Of a DNA stretch of 64,000 nucleotides, positions 19,501 to 29,877 are shown piece after piece; position 1 is the stretch's first letter; each line of letters begins with the position of its first letter. Position numbers and translations under genes: made by a program. Location: the NCBI RefSeq assembly GCF_047946665.1, contig NZ_CP172312.1:4278001-4342000 (forward strand). Direction: 5' to 3'. This DNA is from Allohahella sp002354735. Lineage in GTDB: Bacteria > Pseudomonadota > Gammaproteobacteria > Pseudomonadales > Oleiphilaceae. The notes below the pieces were generated by a model. It searched no databases and was not told the origin of the DNA. It saw only the letters and a program-made list of their open reading frames with translations.

Positions 19501-19660
19501 CGATCTGGTCCACCGCCAGGAGTCCCGCCTTCACTGTCGGCTGTTCGCCCTTGGCAGCCACACCCCAGGCCTGAAGAATCTGCGCATCCTCGGGGCACAG
19601 CCGCTCAGCATCGAGCAGCGACTGGCGGAAGTAGCGGGTCATTCTATGCAGCTCGTCCAT
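16589..19660 (-). CDS. Large DNA2/NAM7-type superfamily 1 helicase
   Basis: A 1023-residue protein. An N-terminal region of about 270 residues of unknown fold is followed by SF1 helicase motifs: Walker A GPPGTGKTT (298-306), ASNSNQAV (motif Ia-like), a long charged insertion with coiled-coil character (about 430-660), Walker B LLIVDEAGQALPE, GDTNQIEP (motif III), TEHRRC (motif IV), VGTVHALQGAE (motif V) and NVAVSRAR (motif VI). This is the Upf1/DNA2-like group, which unwinds DNA or RNA 5' to 3'. The ATG at 19660 follows AAGGA. It stands alone and is divergent from the SRAP gene. Proteins of this type appear both in housekeeping repair and in defence; nothing here decides between them. Confidence 0.82.
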   Translation of the reverse strand: MDELHRMTRYFRQSLLDAERLCPEDAQILQAWGVAAKGEQPTVKAGLLAVDQIAWHTGWVDEATAAAVFEVFDRKSGNGKHPETASLVMFPRVDLLESKGGRRNSYKRAVLMPLVVFVELNRDGELTPGKMAPSMPRLWLSPNGSQNIPLGEFAALDEYLSRTSFEAVKCWQDLVDFAEGMVTAVTGSDFQEQLHDEYTCSPQAMLLLEPPVSGARKRMVQVLENIEDGDAPSALYRRFISREAEPLQPLMDEAQHREAASRHLGQMTGEFPLSPKQRIALHHQITNGGEGELLAVNGPPGTGKTTLLRSVVANLFVSSALQEQEPPIIVAASNSNQAVTNILDSFAKIDEADIEASLRGRWLPELSTYGLYCCSSALANERNAFAFHGPRGEGVMAAMQTARYLEAAEPEFLNKASAWHEQDIATVAEARALLLEALRATEADMLKGYELLDGLQTLKAELEDLFGSESALLASLDQIRKGIAELEVNEDALLDQLDTFHRAWRARSYWNKLLSWVPFVARKNALENARQLNEWLINLESWSDIDVERHYRAAIGDVKKNTILAVAQIERIQRFSQKYFEQKHQLEAWMNRHAPKNPADEPADDAPERQSLAALRERLESIQDCSLRFTAFKLATHYWEARWLEETRSFVNSEDADRRSPAKILRKWRRYAKLTPCFVSTLYMVPSFFTAFEKVNALWKDIPLFGKIDLLIVDEAGQALPEVAAATFALAKQALVVGDTNQIEPVWNVPASIDRANLERFGLLQGEADHDEFWLRSGLMASVGNLMAVAQRQSRFHQLETLQRGFYLTEHRRCHDSIISYCNSLVYQGVLEPLRGNPLRAGPWPQFGLCPIKGSSKSKGGSRVNDKETVAIARWLADNRQQIVAYVRSNASDAVDAMDDSDILTTQVGIITPFAKQAIRIRQALRQHGLPTITVGTVHALQGAERTLVLFSSVYAQGDGAISRFYDASPSMLNVAVSRARDFFIVFGDPDSFGVGPAGSPSTQLRALLAPLETTTPASLEPA

Positions 19661-19861
19661 GATGTTCACGTCCTTGTTATAGTTGCCTGATAGGCTGGCC
19701 TGGCGGGAGAGCCGAATCATAAGGGATAGGCTGTACAGAAGCGATAGCCCTTAGGGCGCCGCGAATCATGCGCGCCATTCTTTCAGCTGCTACGTACCTT
19801 CACAGGCAGAAGCGAGCGTTTATCGACTTCGAGGCAAACGCCGCGAAACAAGGAGTGCAGG

Positions 19862-20566
19862 ATGTGTGGATATGTGAGACGCGCGCTCGAAACCGCTGAG
19901 CTGGAACGACTGCTGGAAAAGATAGGGCTCGAAACGCTCACAGATGACTTGTTTGCTCGAAGCCCAGGTTCGGTCGAACATTTCTATCCAGCGTTCGGAG
20001 CGAACCCCAATCGGAAGATCCGCAACCTGATCATCCAGGTGGACGGGACGCCAACGCTGGTGGATGCCACCTGGTGGTTCGACTGTACTGCCGAAGGCGA
20101 TGAGCTAAGGGTAGGTAAGCGGACGTCTTTCAATGCCCGTAACCTGGATTCCTCGTTCTGGAAGGGTGCACTTCGGCACCACCGCGGCCTGGTGACCGCT
20201 ACCGGGATAGGGGAGTCGAAAGTTGTCGACGGCAGGAAGCATCAGTACCTGATGATTGGCACAGAGCCCTTCCTCCTGGGCGCGCTGTATCGGCCATTTC
20301 CCAACGGGCACTTCAGCTGCGCAGTCATCACCCGCGACGCACATTTGAAAATGGAGCCGTATCATGACAAAGCCTTCCCGCTCTTCATCCCGGCAACGAA
20401 AGATTTCGTTCAGCTCTGGCTTGATGAATCAGTAAATCAAAGTGAGGTGATCGACGAGCTGCTGGCGCACCCAAAGTTGACGGCCAGCCTCCAGGTCGAA
20501 GAGGTAAAGACCTTCAAAGGTGGATCGGTGAGCGAACTGGCTACGGTGCTGGAGGCTGATGACTGA
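19862..20566 (+). CDS. Divergent SRAP (HMCES/YedK-like) abasic-site crosslinking protein
   Basis: A 234-residue protein starting MCGYVRR, so the catalytic Cys2 is exposed after Met removal as in SRAP proteins. Other expected active-site residues can be placed: Asn91 in SFNARNLDSSFW, Glu118 in TGIGES (canonical GFYEW), and His168 in YHDKAFPLFI (canonical HxRMPVIL). The motifs are clearly drifted from E. coli YedK but the four residues remain, so it probably still forms thiazolidine crosslinks at abasic sites in single-stranded DNA. A strong ribosome site (AGGAG) precedes the ATG. It is divergent from the SF1 helicase across 200 bp, a pairing that would suit DNA repair. Confidence 0.82.
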   Translation: MCGYVRRALETAELERLLEKIGLETLTDDLFARSPGSVEHFYPAFGANPNRKIRNLIIQVDGTPTLVDATWWFDCTAEGDELRVGKRTSFNARNLDSSFWKGALRHHRGLVTATGIGESKVVDGRKHQYLMIGTEPFLLGALYRPFPNGHFSCAVITRDAHLKMEPYHDKAFPLFIPATKDFVQLWLDESVNQSEVIDELLAHPKLTASLQVEEVKTFKGGSVSELATVLEADD

Positions 20567-20589
20567 ACCGCACCGTAGCCAGGTGCTGT

Positions 20590-22767
20590 TCAGGGCGCCA
20601 CCACATCCCTCCAGCTTACCATTTTGAAGTTCTGGTTTAACGGCTCATAGCTGCTGTTGATGTTGTACCAGTCCTGCGCGATCAGCATCCCCTCTGGATA
20701 CAGCGGCCCAAGATTCGCAGCGACGATATGAATGCCATCGCTGTCACTGGCGCCATCCACGCCCCGGCTATCGTCACCAATGATGGCGAACTTTCCTGCG
20801 TAGGCGCCGCTCTGGAGCAGATCGTACAGCACATAGGTGTTGTTGCCCTGGCTCGATGCCACCAGATATTTCGTGCTGCCATTGTCATAGATCGCAAGAC
20901 CCTCGACATCAGCCACCAGCCTGTCACCGTCTACGGGAGCGAACATAATGCCGTCTACGCTGCCGCTTTCTTCAGCGCTGAACTGCCAGATGCCGGCGTC
21001 TTCTTCACCCAGAAAAAGCACGCCGTCCGCATCGCTGGCCACGCAGCCTTCAGGTTGGCTGGGCACACTCAGCTCACGGACGATTTCGCCTTCGACACCA
21101 GTCTCGGTCAGCTTCAACCGCCACTGTTCCACGCGACCGCTCTTGCCATTGATGAACACATAGGGCGTGCCATCGACTGCCTGATACATGCAAAGGCCAT
21201 AGACTTCATCCAGATTGCTCTGCAGCTCAGGTGCATCGGGATGCACATTCGGACCGACAGCCGCCAAGGGTTGAATGGGATCCTGCCCTGCTTCCGCTGC
21301 CTGAATCCGGTAAAGCGCAATTGTATTCAGCGCACGATTGGACGCAGCGGCGAGCGCTATGGTCGTACCGTCCCAGTTGGTGACATTGGCGCGCAGATCG
21401 ACATTGTTTGGTTCTCCGTCTTCGAGGTACTGCAGCTGCTGGCCTTCCAGATCATAAGCGAGCAATCCGCCCTGCTTATCAGTTGCGATAATCAGGCTCC
21501 TGGCTGGATCCTCTGTGTTCAGCCAGAACGCAGGATCATCTGCGGCGTCGCCATCATTGTCGACGGCCTTGGTTTCGCCCGTGGCCCGCACAAGTTGCAC
21601 TTCAGGTACTTCGAGTTCGCGATGCGATAGTAGACGACTCTGAGGCAGGCCTGCTGCTGTGAGGGAGCTTGCAAGATCGCTGGCCAGCAACCGTTCGTAA
21701 ATCGGCTCTGCCCTGCCTGTGTTCGCCAGCCATAAGACATCGGGCGCGACAGCGAGAGATTTGGCTTCGGCGAAGCCCGCTACATTGAGTGTCGTTGCGT
21801 AGTTGTAGTTGATGCGGTCATAGAGCAAAAAGCCTGCTCCCTCATCAGCGACAATGAGATACCCTGTGCCATTCTCCATATAAGCCAGGTCGAGGCCTTC
21901 GACCTCCTGCAGTCGTCCCAGGGGTTCGATACCGGCGACAAGTTGTCGGCCTTTAACGTTCTCAGGGGAGGCGCCGTAAGCCCACACGCCCACCTCCTGT
22001 TCGGCGACAAATAGCGTAGAACGTTCATCGTCGACAATGCAGGCGCTCAGTTCGCCGCCCACATCGAATTGCCGCACAGCGAGTGCAGCACCTGCATCAT
22101 CCTTAACAGCGCTGATAATCGTCGAGCCGTCATAGCTCAGCTTGTACTGGCTCGTCAGGCCATCTTCAGCGAAGGCGGTTACCGTGAGTTCGTCGGTGGT
22201 CACGTTCTTGTGCAGGCACAGTCCGGCTGGTTCGAACCCTATATCCATGGCACCAAGGCTTATAACGGGCGCAACGGCATCAGCACCGACTGCAAAAAAG
22301 CCAATGGCAGATGCATCAGGTAGCCCAACGGCGAGCAGATCGATGCTGTTACCCTTGCCATCATTGATGCCATAGCGAATATCAGCGCCCTGGACGGCCT
22401 GGCTGTCATCACGCCAGATTTCGGCACCGGAAGCATCGAAGATGGCCATGCCATCATCTTCGAGAGTTGCCACCAGTCGGTTGGCTGTGGCGTCCTGGGT
22501 ACTGACCCAGACAGCGGCATCGGAAAAATCTGCGTAACTCTCTGAAGTAGCACCCTGCGTGGTCAACGCGCCTGGCTCTGTAGGATCTGTAGGATCTGCA
22601 GGTTGTGCTGGCTCGGCTGGCTGCGCAGGATCTGCAGGCGCTGCCGGTGCTGCGGGTGCTGGCTGATCAACGGCGGTGGGTGCGTTGGTAAGCTTGCTGT
22701 CCTTGTTATCGTCGCTGCAGCCGGCCAGTAAAATGGCTGCCAGGCTGAAGGTTACGCGGAATTTCAT
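20590..22767 (-). CDS. Beta-propeller phytase lipoprotein with two propeller halves
   Basis: A 725-residue lipoprotein (LAAILLAGCSDD lipobox) with an Ala/Pro-rich spacer to about residue 70, then two tandem beta-propeller phytase-like modules. The second (about 400-725) has the usual features: DDPAFWLNTEDPARSLIIATDK, GLLAYDLEGQ, YVFINGKSG, and VEGLAIYDN with YLVASSQGNNTYVLYD. The first (about 80-380) has matching positions (DAAVWVSTQDATANRLVATL, GMAIFDASG, VEGLDLAYMENGTGYLIVAD) but lacks several acidic and lysine positions. Double-propeller phytases with one weak module are known in marine bacteria. It would release phosphate from phytate at the cell surface with calcium. Confidence 0.88.
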   Translation of the reverse strand: MKFRVTFSLAAILLAGCSDDNKDSKLTNAPTAVDQPAPAAPAAPADPAQPAEPAQPADPTDPTEPGALTTQGATSESYADFSDAAVWVSTQDATANRLVATLEDDGMAIFDASGAEIWRDDSQAVQGADIRYGINDGKGNSIDLLAVGLPDASAIGFFAVGADAVAPVISLGAMDIGFEPAGLCLHKNVTTDELTVTAFAEDGLTSQYKLSYDGSTIISAVKDDAGAALAVRQFDVGGELSACIVDDERSTLFVAEQEVGVWAYGASPENVKGRQLVAGIEPLGRLQEVEGLDLAYMENGTGYLIVADEGAGFLLYDRINYNYATTLNVAGFAEAKSLAVAPDVLWLANTGRAEPIYERLLASDLASSLTAAGLPQSRLLSHRELEVPEVQLVRATGETKAVDNDGDAADDPAFWLNTEDPARSLIIATDKQGGLLAYDLEGQQLQYLEDGEPNNVDLRANVTNWDGTTIALAAASNRALNTIALYRIQAAEAGQDPIQPLAAVGPNVHPDAPELQSNLDEVYGLCMYQAVDGTPYVFINGKSGRVEQWRLKLTETGVEGEIVRELSVPSQPEGCVASDADGVLFLGEEDAGIWQFSAEESGSVDGIMFAPVDGDRLVADVEGLAIYDNGSTKYLVASSQGNNTYVLYDLLQSGAYAGKFAIIGDDSRGVDGASDSDGIHIVAANLGPLYPEGMLIAQDWYNINSSYEPLNQNFKMVSWRDVVAP

Positions 22768-23000
22768 TCGATGCCGTCCTGTCTGGAGAATGCGTTTTGG
22801 AGAGTCCGTCGGCGTATCGGCTCTGCGAGACAGGTCAGCTTAAGTCGTTATTATTGCGAGTTTATTACGGCTAGCGTCTTCCAAACATTCGCGATGGTGG
22901 CAGCTTATCGCCATAAATTGCGGTTTCAGCCAGTGTCGGATTACTGTTTCACTGATATCCTGTATCTTCGTTTTCAGTGTTCATTTCGGAGCTTTGCAAA

Positions 23001-23567
23001 ATGCCTAGAGCAGGTGAGATAAAAAAGGGTGTGGCGGTTGAGTATGATGGCAAGGTCTACCTGGTCAGGGACATAGAGCGCTCTGTGCCACAGGGTCGAG
23101 CGGGCGGCAGTCTTTATCGTATGCGCATGTACGATGTGGTTACCAATGCCAAGCTGGACGAGACCTTCAAAGATACGGACATGCTGAACTATGCCGATCT
23201 CACCCGCCGGCCCGTCATGTTCTCGTATGCCGATGGCGATGAATACGTGTTCATGGATACTGAAGACTACACGCAGTACAGCCTCAACAGAGCGCCGATT
23301 GACGACGAGCTGATGTTCGTCAGTGAAGAGACTCAGGGCCTGCAGATTGTCCTGGTCGGCGAGAAGCCAGTCACGCTGGATCTACCTTCTACGGTCGAGC
23401 TCGTGATCACTGAAACTGACCCCTCAGTTAAGGGTGGTTCAGCAACGGCGAGAACCAAGCCCGCCACGCTTTCGACAGGCCTGGTTGTTCAGGTTCCTGA
23501 GCATATCTCCTCCGGAGACCGAATCGTCGTGAACGTCGAAGAACGTAAGTTCCTGCGCCGCGCGTAA
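23001..23567 (+). CDS. efpL: Elongation factor P-like protein EfpL (YeiP)
   Basis: A 188-residue EF-P paralogue. It begins MPRAGEIKKG and carries YVFMDTEDY, ATARTKPATLSTGLVVQVPEHI and IVVNVEER, matching YeiP/EfpL almost position by position. EfpL relieves ribosome stalling at certain proline-containing and other difficult motifs. The loop holding the modified lysine of true EF-P is replaced by SVPQGRAGGS here, typical of the YeiP group. The ATG at 23001 follows GGAG and gives the family start; an upstream ATG at 22977 does not. Confidence 0.94.
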   Translation: MPRAGEIKKGVAVEYDGKVYLVRDIERSVPQGRAGGSLYRMRMYDVVTNAKLDETFKDTDMLNYADLTRRPVMFSYADGDEYVFMDTEDYTQYSLNRAPIDDELMFVSEETQGLQIVLVGEKPVTLDLPSTVELVITETDPSVKGGSATARTKPATLSTGLVVQVPEHISSGDRIVVNVEERKFLRRA

Positions 23568-23587
23568 GCCGCTTGTAAGGGGGTAGC

Positions 23588-24226
23588 ATGGACAGTGGCT
23601 TCTGGCATGAGAAATGGACGCAGAAGGAACTCGGATTTCATCGGAGCCAGCCGAACCCCCTATTGGTCAAGCATTTCGACAAGCTCGGCTTGTCCCCCGA
23701 CAGTCGCATATTTTTGCCCCTGTGCGGCAAGACTCGTGACATCAGCTGGCTGCTTGGCCATGGCTATCGGGTAGTCGGTTCTGAACTGGTTGCTACAGCA
23801 GTTGATCAGCTGTTTGAAGAGCTCGACATCGTGCCAACGATCAGCCAGTCAGGTCAGCTGCTTCGATACAGCGCGCATCATATCGATATTCATGTCGGCG
23901 ATATATTCGAGCTGGATCAGGCCCTACTCGGCCATGTCGACGCCATCTACGATCGCGCTGCGCTCGTGGCGCTGCCGGAACAGATGCGCACGCGCTACGC
24001 CAAACACCTCATGGCCATCAGCGAAACCGCGCCGCAATTATTGATCACCTTTGAGTACGACCAGACGGTCATGAATGGCCCCCCATTCGCCGTGGATGCG
24101 GCAGAAGTGAGTCGCCACTACGATGAGCACTATGAGGTGAGCCTGGTTTCAAATACTGCCGTGGAGGGCGGTTTGAAGGGCCAGTTTGCAGCCGATGAGC
24201 TCGTGTGGGTGCTCAACAAAAACTGA
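23588..24226 (+). CDS. tpm: Thiopurine S-methyltransferase
   Basis: A 212-residue SAM-dependent methyltransferase. FWHEKWTQKELGFHRSQPNP at the N-terminus and FLPLCGKTRDISWLLGHGY at the SAM-binding site are diagnostic for the bacterial TPMT family, which methylates thiopurines and also tellurite or selenite in some species. Twenty bases after efpL with its own AGGGGG ribosome site, so co-transcribed. Length and motifs are intact. Confidence 0.93.
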   Translation: MDSGFWHEKWTQKELGFHRSQPNPLLVKHFDKLGLSPDSRIFLPLCGKTRDISWLLGHGYRVVGSELVATAVDQLFEELDIVPTISQSGQLLRYSAHHIDIHVGDIFELDQALLGHVDAIYDRAALVALPEQMRTRYAKHLMAISETAPQLLITFEYDQTVMNGPPFAVDAAEVSRHYDEHYEVSLVSNTAVEGGLKGQFAADELVWVLNKN

Positions 24227-24363
24227 GCAGCTAAGCCGTTGATATGTATTGATATCTGCGCCTGTGTTTCTGTCCGTATTGTAATCAATCAGGTAAGTCT
24301 GCCTTCCAGTTCTCCCGTACCTCGAATAACAACTCATGTCATCAATTGAGCGAGGGAATGACT

Positions 24364-25281
24364 ATGAAAGCCTGGCAGATTCACAGTTTTGGTGATGCAG
24401 ATGTGCTGTCACTCGACGATGTACAAAAGCCGGAGCTTGCAGAAGACGAGCTGCTGGTGCGCATCCGAGCGACCAGTATCAACCCTGTAGACTGCAAGAT
24501 ACGCGAAGGTAAGTTTCCGAAAGTGGGCAAGGATGATTTGCCTGTGATCCTTGGCCGTGACGTCGCCGGTGAAGTCGAAAAAGGCAATAGCAACTTTGAG
24601 GCAGGCGAACGAGTGTTCGGCATACCGTCCACAGATCGAGGCACTTACGCCGAGTACATCGCCATGAAACCTAGCGAAGTCGCGAAGATCCCTAATGAAA
24701 TTGATTTCGCAGTGGCAGCCGGGGTTCCCCTTGTCGCGCTGACAGCATGGCAGGGTCTGTTCGACCACGGTGAACTGAAGGACGGCGAGCGTGTGCTCAT
24801 CAATGGCGCAGCTGGCGGCGTCGGACATCTGGCTATCCAGTTCGCCAAACAAGCTGGCGCTACGGTTTTTGCCACAGGTCGCCGCCAGGACAAGCAGTTC
24901 CTTCAGGAGCTTGGCGCTGATCGTGCGATCGACACGGATAACGAAAGTCTCGACGTCATCGGCGACAAGGTCGACCTGGTTTTCGACTTGCTTGGAGGCG
25001 AAATCGGCAAGGCGGCCTGGCAGCACGTCAAGGATAATGGACGGGTTATATCCACTGTCGAAGAGCTTGATGCCAAGGCGGCTGGCAAGCCTGGCGTGAA
25101 AACTGCCTTTTATCTGGCCGAGCCGAATGGTGAGCAGCTGGCGAAAGTGGCCTCGATGATGAAGGACGGTTCAGTGAAGCTTACTGTCGAGGACCGGGTA
25201 TCCTTTTCGGATATTCCGAAGGCACAACGCGAACTCGAGAACGCGCACACCCAGGGCAAGATCGTGGTTGAGATGGCCTGA
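24364..25281 (+). CDS. Zinc-independent NADP(H) quinone-type oxidoreductase (MDR family)
   Basis: A 305-residue medium-chain dehydrogenase/reductase. N-terminal GroES-like half (SINPVDCKIREGKFP, GRDVAGEV) and a Rossmann half with INGAAGGVGHLAIQFAKQAG, the AxxGGVG type of the zinc-less quinone oxidoreductases. No structural or catalytic zinc cysteines are seen. It likely reduces quinones or enones with NADPH. The ATG at 24364 follows GAGGG; another ATG lies at 24358. A strong terminator follows immediately. Confidence 0.88.
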   Translation: MKAWQIHSFGDADVLSLDDVQKPELAEDELLVRIRATSINPVDCKIREGKFPKVGKDDLPVILGRDVAGEVEKGNSNFEAGERVFGIPSTDRGTYAEYIAMKPSEVAKIPNEIDFAVAAGVPLVALTAWQGLFDHGELKDGERVLINGAAGGVGHLAIQFAKQAGATVFATGRRQDKQFLQELGADRAIDTDNESLDVIGDKVDLVFDLLGGEIGKAAWQHVKDNGRVISTVEELDAKAAGKPGVKTAFYLAEPNGEQLAKVASMMKDGSVKLTVEDRVSFSDIPKAQRELENAHTQGKIVVEMA

Positions 25282-25282
25282 C

Positions 25283-25325
25283 CCTCATCTACCAGCTGTG
25301 CCCAGCTGGTGGATGAGGTTCTTCC
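25283..25325 (+). terminator. Strong intrinsic terminator after the MDR oxidoreductase
   Basis: A 16-bp stem, CCTCATCTACCAGCTG paired with CAGCTGGTGGATGAGG (one G-U pair), four-base loop TGCC, then TTCTTCC. It starts one base after the stop codon. Confidence 0.85.
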
Positions 25326-25342
25326 GAGCTGGAACGAAAGCA

Positions 25343-25367
25343 GGGAAGGCGAAGGGTAAGCCTTCCC
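25343..25367 (-). terminator. Hairpin terminator for the leftward lipoprotein relic
   Basis: Arms GGGAAGGC and GCCTTCCC (25343-25350, 25360-25367). On the minus strand it follows the stop at 25376 and is followed by TGCTTTCG, a weak T-rich tract. Confidence 0.6.
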
Positions 25368-25375
25368 AGGCTGAT

Positions 25376-26095
25376 TTAGCGCATATTGAGGTCGAAGTTA
25401 CCCTGAACCTTCTCACCAGTTTCCGTAGTCATATCGAAGCTGCCACTCACGCGGTAGGTATCGAGTGTATTAATTGTAAGCGTGCCGCCGGAGGCCATAA
25501 CCATCGGCCCTTCAAAAAAGTTCGGATCAGTAAACGAGTCTGTAAAGATATTCATGGTTACACCGTTCACCAGTCCACCGCCAATTTCATGCACGCCCGT
25601 TCTCAGCCCTGAGAACGTCATTACAGTGAGCTCCAGCCGCGCATCGTCTCCATACGGAGCCGCAATATCGATGAGTCCGACATGGGCTTCGGATCCGAAC
25701 CCGTCGAGCATGCTGCCACAGACGCCGCTGCTGGCATTGAAGTTACCTTCACTATCTGCAGCAAACGAAAGTGTGCCGTGGTTGAATGCAGGCTGCGTCG
25801 AGATCTGAATCATCTCCATCGCCCCGATACGCTGACCCTCACACACGAGATTTGCGCGATAGTGGGTGTCAGATACTGCAAAGAGCTCGCGCTCGACACC
25901 GCTTGCACAGATGTCATAAGGGGCTGGCTCTTCAGCCTCATCCTCGGGATCGACTTCCTCATCGGACAGGTCAAAATCATTGAATTGGGCAAGCGTTCTG
26001 GAGACAGGACCCGTAGTTTCGCAATCGTCGACGATAATCTCGTCATCGCTGAGGTATTGCCAGCTCATCACGCTGCTGCCCCGGATCGTCACCAC
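25376..26095 (-). pseudogene. Truncated paralogue of the poly-Gly lipoprotein at 10139-11182
   Basis: About 239 open codons match the C-terminal two thirds of the lipoprotein at 10139-11182: YLSDDEIIVDDCE, EMIQIST, GTLSFAAD, SSGVCGSML, LIDIAAPYGDDARLEL, and the end DTYRVSGSFD...VQGNFDLNMR. The N-terminal signal peptide, lipobox, poly-Gly linker and about 95 residues are absent. In frame upstream there is a TGA at 26132-26134 and no signal sequence; the only start is a GTG at 26095. It is therefore most likely a 5'-truncated relic that could not be exported. A cytoplasmic product cannot be excluded. Terminator at 25343-25367. Confidence 0.7.
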
Positions 26096-26266
26096 ACCTG
26101 CTGCCGCCCACCTTCCCGGAGGGCGAAACTGTCACCGGGATGATCACGCGATGGCGGATTTGGAGACGGCGAGCGGCATTGTGCAGGAAACAATCAACTA
26201 CGCGAGGTCAAAAAGTGTGCGGTGTCCGTCAATAGGAACACACACTACATAAACCAGGATAACCTC

Positions 26267-26911
26267 ATGATTATTTACGGCACCAAGCATCGCACCATCA
26301 ACGGCAGCCCAATGGAGGCAGAGGCCTGCAGCCATTGCGGTCAGACAGCCTTCAACAGCTACGGCCTCATGCGCTATTTCCACCTCTACCACATACCCAC
26401 GGTGCCGCTCGGCAAGACCGTCGGTGTGCAATGCATGCACTGCAAGCGCAATCGCACCGGAAAGGAGTTACCCACGGAACTTACACACAGGCTGAAGGCG
26501 GCGCTGTTCTCTGCGAAACACACGCTTACCTCGATTATAGGTCTGATCGTATTGCTGCTCGTGGCCGTCGCACTCTATACCGGCGTAAAGGAGTCCAATG
26601 CCAGGGAAGGGGAACTCATTGCCGCACCTGCAGCAGGTGATCTTTACACAATCCGTTTTTCAAAAGTGCTCGGTATGGAAAACGAGGGCTACGACTACGG
26701 GCTCATGAAGGCTACGCGAGTGATGGGTGAGCTGGTCAGCCTCACTGTCTCCAATGTGGGCTATAACAAGGCCAAGGGCATCCGGAAAGATATTAGCAAA
26801 GGCAAGGTCAACGATGCGGGTTACTTTTCCGAGTCCGAAGTGGCCTTTACTATCAACGACCTCCAAGCCTTTCATGCCAGCAACGGAATCACGGCCATCA
26901 AACGACCGTGA
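26267..26911 (+). CDS. Zinc-ribbon single-pass membrane protein, unknown function
   Basis: A 214-residue protein. Two CxxC knuckles (CSHCGQ and CMHCKR) separated by about 35 residues make a likely zinc ribbon in the cytoplasmic N-terminus. One transmembrane helix follows (SIIGLIVLLLVAVALYTGV, about residues 94-112), then a roughly 100-residue outer domain beginning GDLYTIRFSKVLG with no recognised fold. Relatives are found as standalone small genes; no function is known to me. The ATG at 26267 has AGGA 7 bases before it. The upstream gap contains no other gene I trust. Confidence 0.75.
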   Translation: MIIYGTKHRTINGSPMEAEACSHCGQTAFNSYGLMRYFHLYHIPTVPLGKTVGVQCMHCKRNRTGKELPTELTHRLKAALFSAKHTLTSIIGLIVLLLVAVALYTGVKESNAREGELIAAPAAGDLYTIRFSKVLGMENEGYDYGLMKATRVMGELVSLTVSNVGYNKAKGIRKDISKGKVNDAGYFSESEVAFTINDLQAFHASNGITAIKRP

Positions 26912-26986
26912 TAGCGAGCTCATACGCCTTCATGTGGACGCCTGAGCTTCGACACGATCAGGCTTTCCACATCTTGCGCCACCTTC

Positions 26987-29038
<2,052 letters not shown>

Positions 29039-29048
29039 GTCTGTGGTC

Positions 29049-29828
29049 CTATTGCATGTGCCAGCCGTGGCTTACCACGACTGACTGGCCCGTGAGCGCG
29101 GCGGAAGGAAACGCCGCCAGCTGAGCTGCCAGTTCAGCGACATCCTCCAGGCTGGTAAACTGTCCATCCACGGTATTCCTGAGCATGACATCACTGACGA
29201 CGGCGGCTTCAGAGATGCCGAGTTCGATTGCCTGTTGGGGGATCTGCTGTTCCACCAGCGGCGTGCGTACGTAACCAGGGCATATGATGTTGCTCCTGAC
29301 GCCATATTCTGCACCCTCACGCGCCACTGCGCGGCAAAGGCCGAGCAGCGCGTGCTTGGCCGCCACATACGGCGATTTCAGCGGCGAGGCTTCCAGAGAG
29401 TGCACCGAGCCCATGAAGAGAATGGTCCCGCTGCGGGACTCGTACATGTGTTGCAAGGCGGCTCGCGTTAACAGAAATGCGCCGTTCAGATGAACGTCCA
29501 GTACGCGTTGCCAGTCGGCATACGCGAGCTTGTGTATTGGATCGATGTGCTGGACGCCAGCATTCGCTATGGCGACGTCCAGACGGCCCCAGCGATCGAC
29601 GACTGATTGCACACCGGCCTCGACGGAGGCTTCATCCGTCACGTCCATGTGCAAGGCTATCGCATTGCCGCCGGCGGAGCAGATTCTAGCCACTGTCTCG
29701 CTGGTGCTGGCCTTGTCCAGGTCGGCTACGGCGACGCGTGCACCTTCTCTGGCGAAGCGCTCGGCTAATGCTCTGCCAATACCGCGCCCAGCGCCTGTAA
29801 TCAATGCCGTCTGTTTGTCCAGAAGCAT
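29049..29828 (-). CDS. bdhA: 3-Hydroxybutyrate dehydrogenase (SDR family)
   Basis: A 259-residue short-chain dehydrogenase. Cofactor loop TGAGRGIG, NAGVQ, catalytic Ser in GSVHS, YVAAK (Tyr and Lys) and ICPGYVRTPLV, a run typical of bacterial D-3-hydroxybutyrate dehydrogenases, as are VQHIDPI and LEASPLKSPY. It oxidises 3-hydroxybutyrate to acetoacetate with NAD. An in-frame ATG at 29828 behind GGAGA is clearly the start; the longer frame would overlap the TRAP permease gene. Confidence 0.9.
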   Translation of the reverse strand: MLLDKQTALITGAGRGIGRALAERFAREGARVAVADLDKASTSETVARICSAGGNAIALHMDVTDEASVEAGVQSVVDRWGRLDVAIANAGVQHIDPIHKLAYADWQRVLDVHLNGAFLLTRAALQHMYESRSGTILFMGSVHSLEASPLKSPYVAAKHALLGLCRAVAREGAEYGVRSNIICPGYVRTPLVEQQIPQQAIELGISEAAVVSDVMLRNTVDGQFTSLEDVAELAAQLAAFPSAALTGQSVVVSHGWHMQ

Positions 29829-29877
29829 CAGTTGGTCTCCTTTCGAGTTATTCTGCGTGGATGTTGAAGTTATTGGA

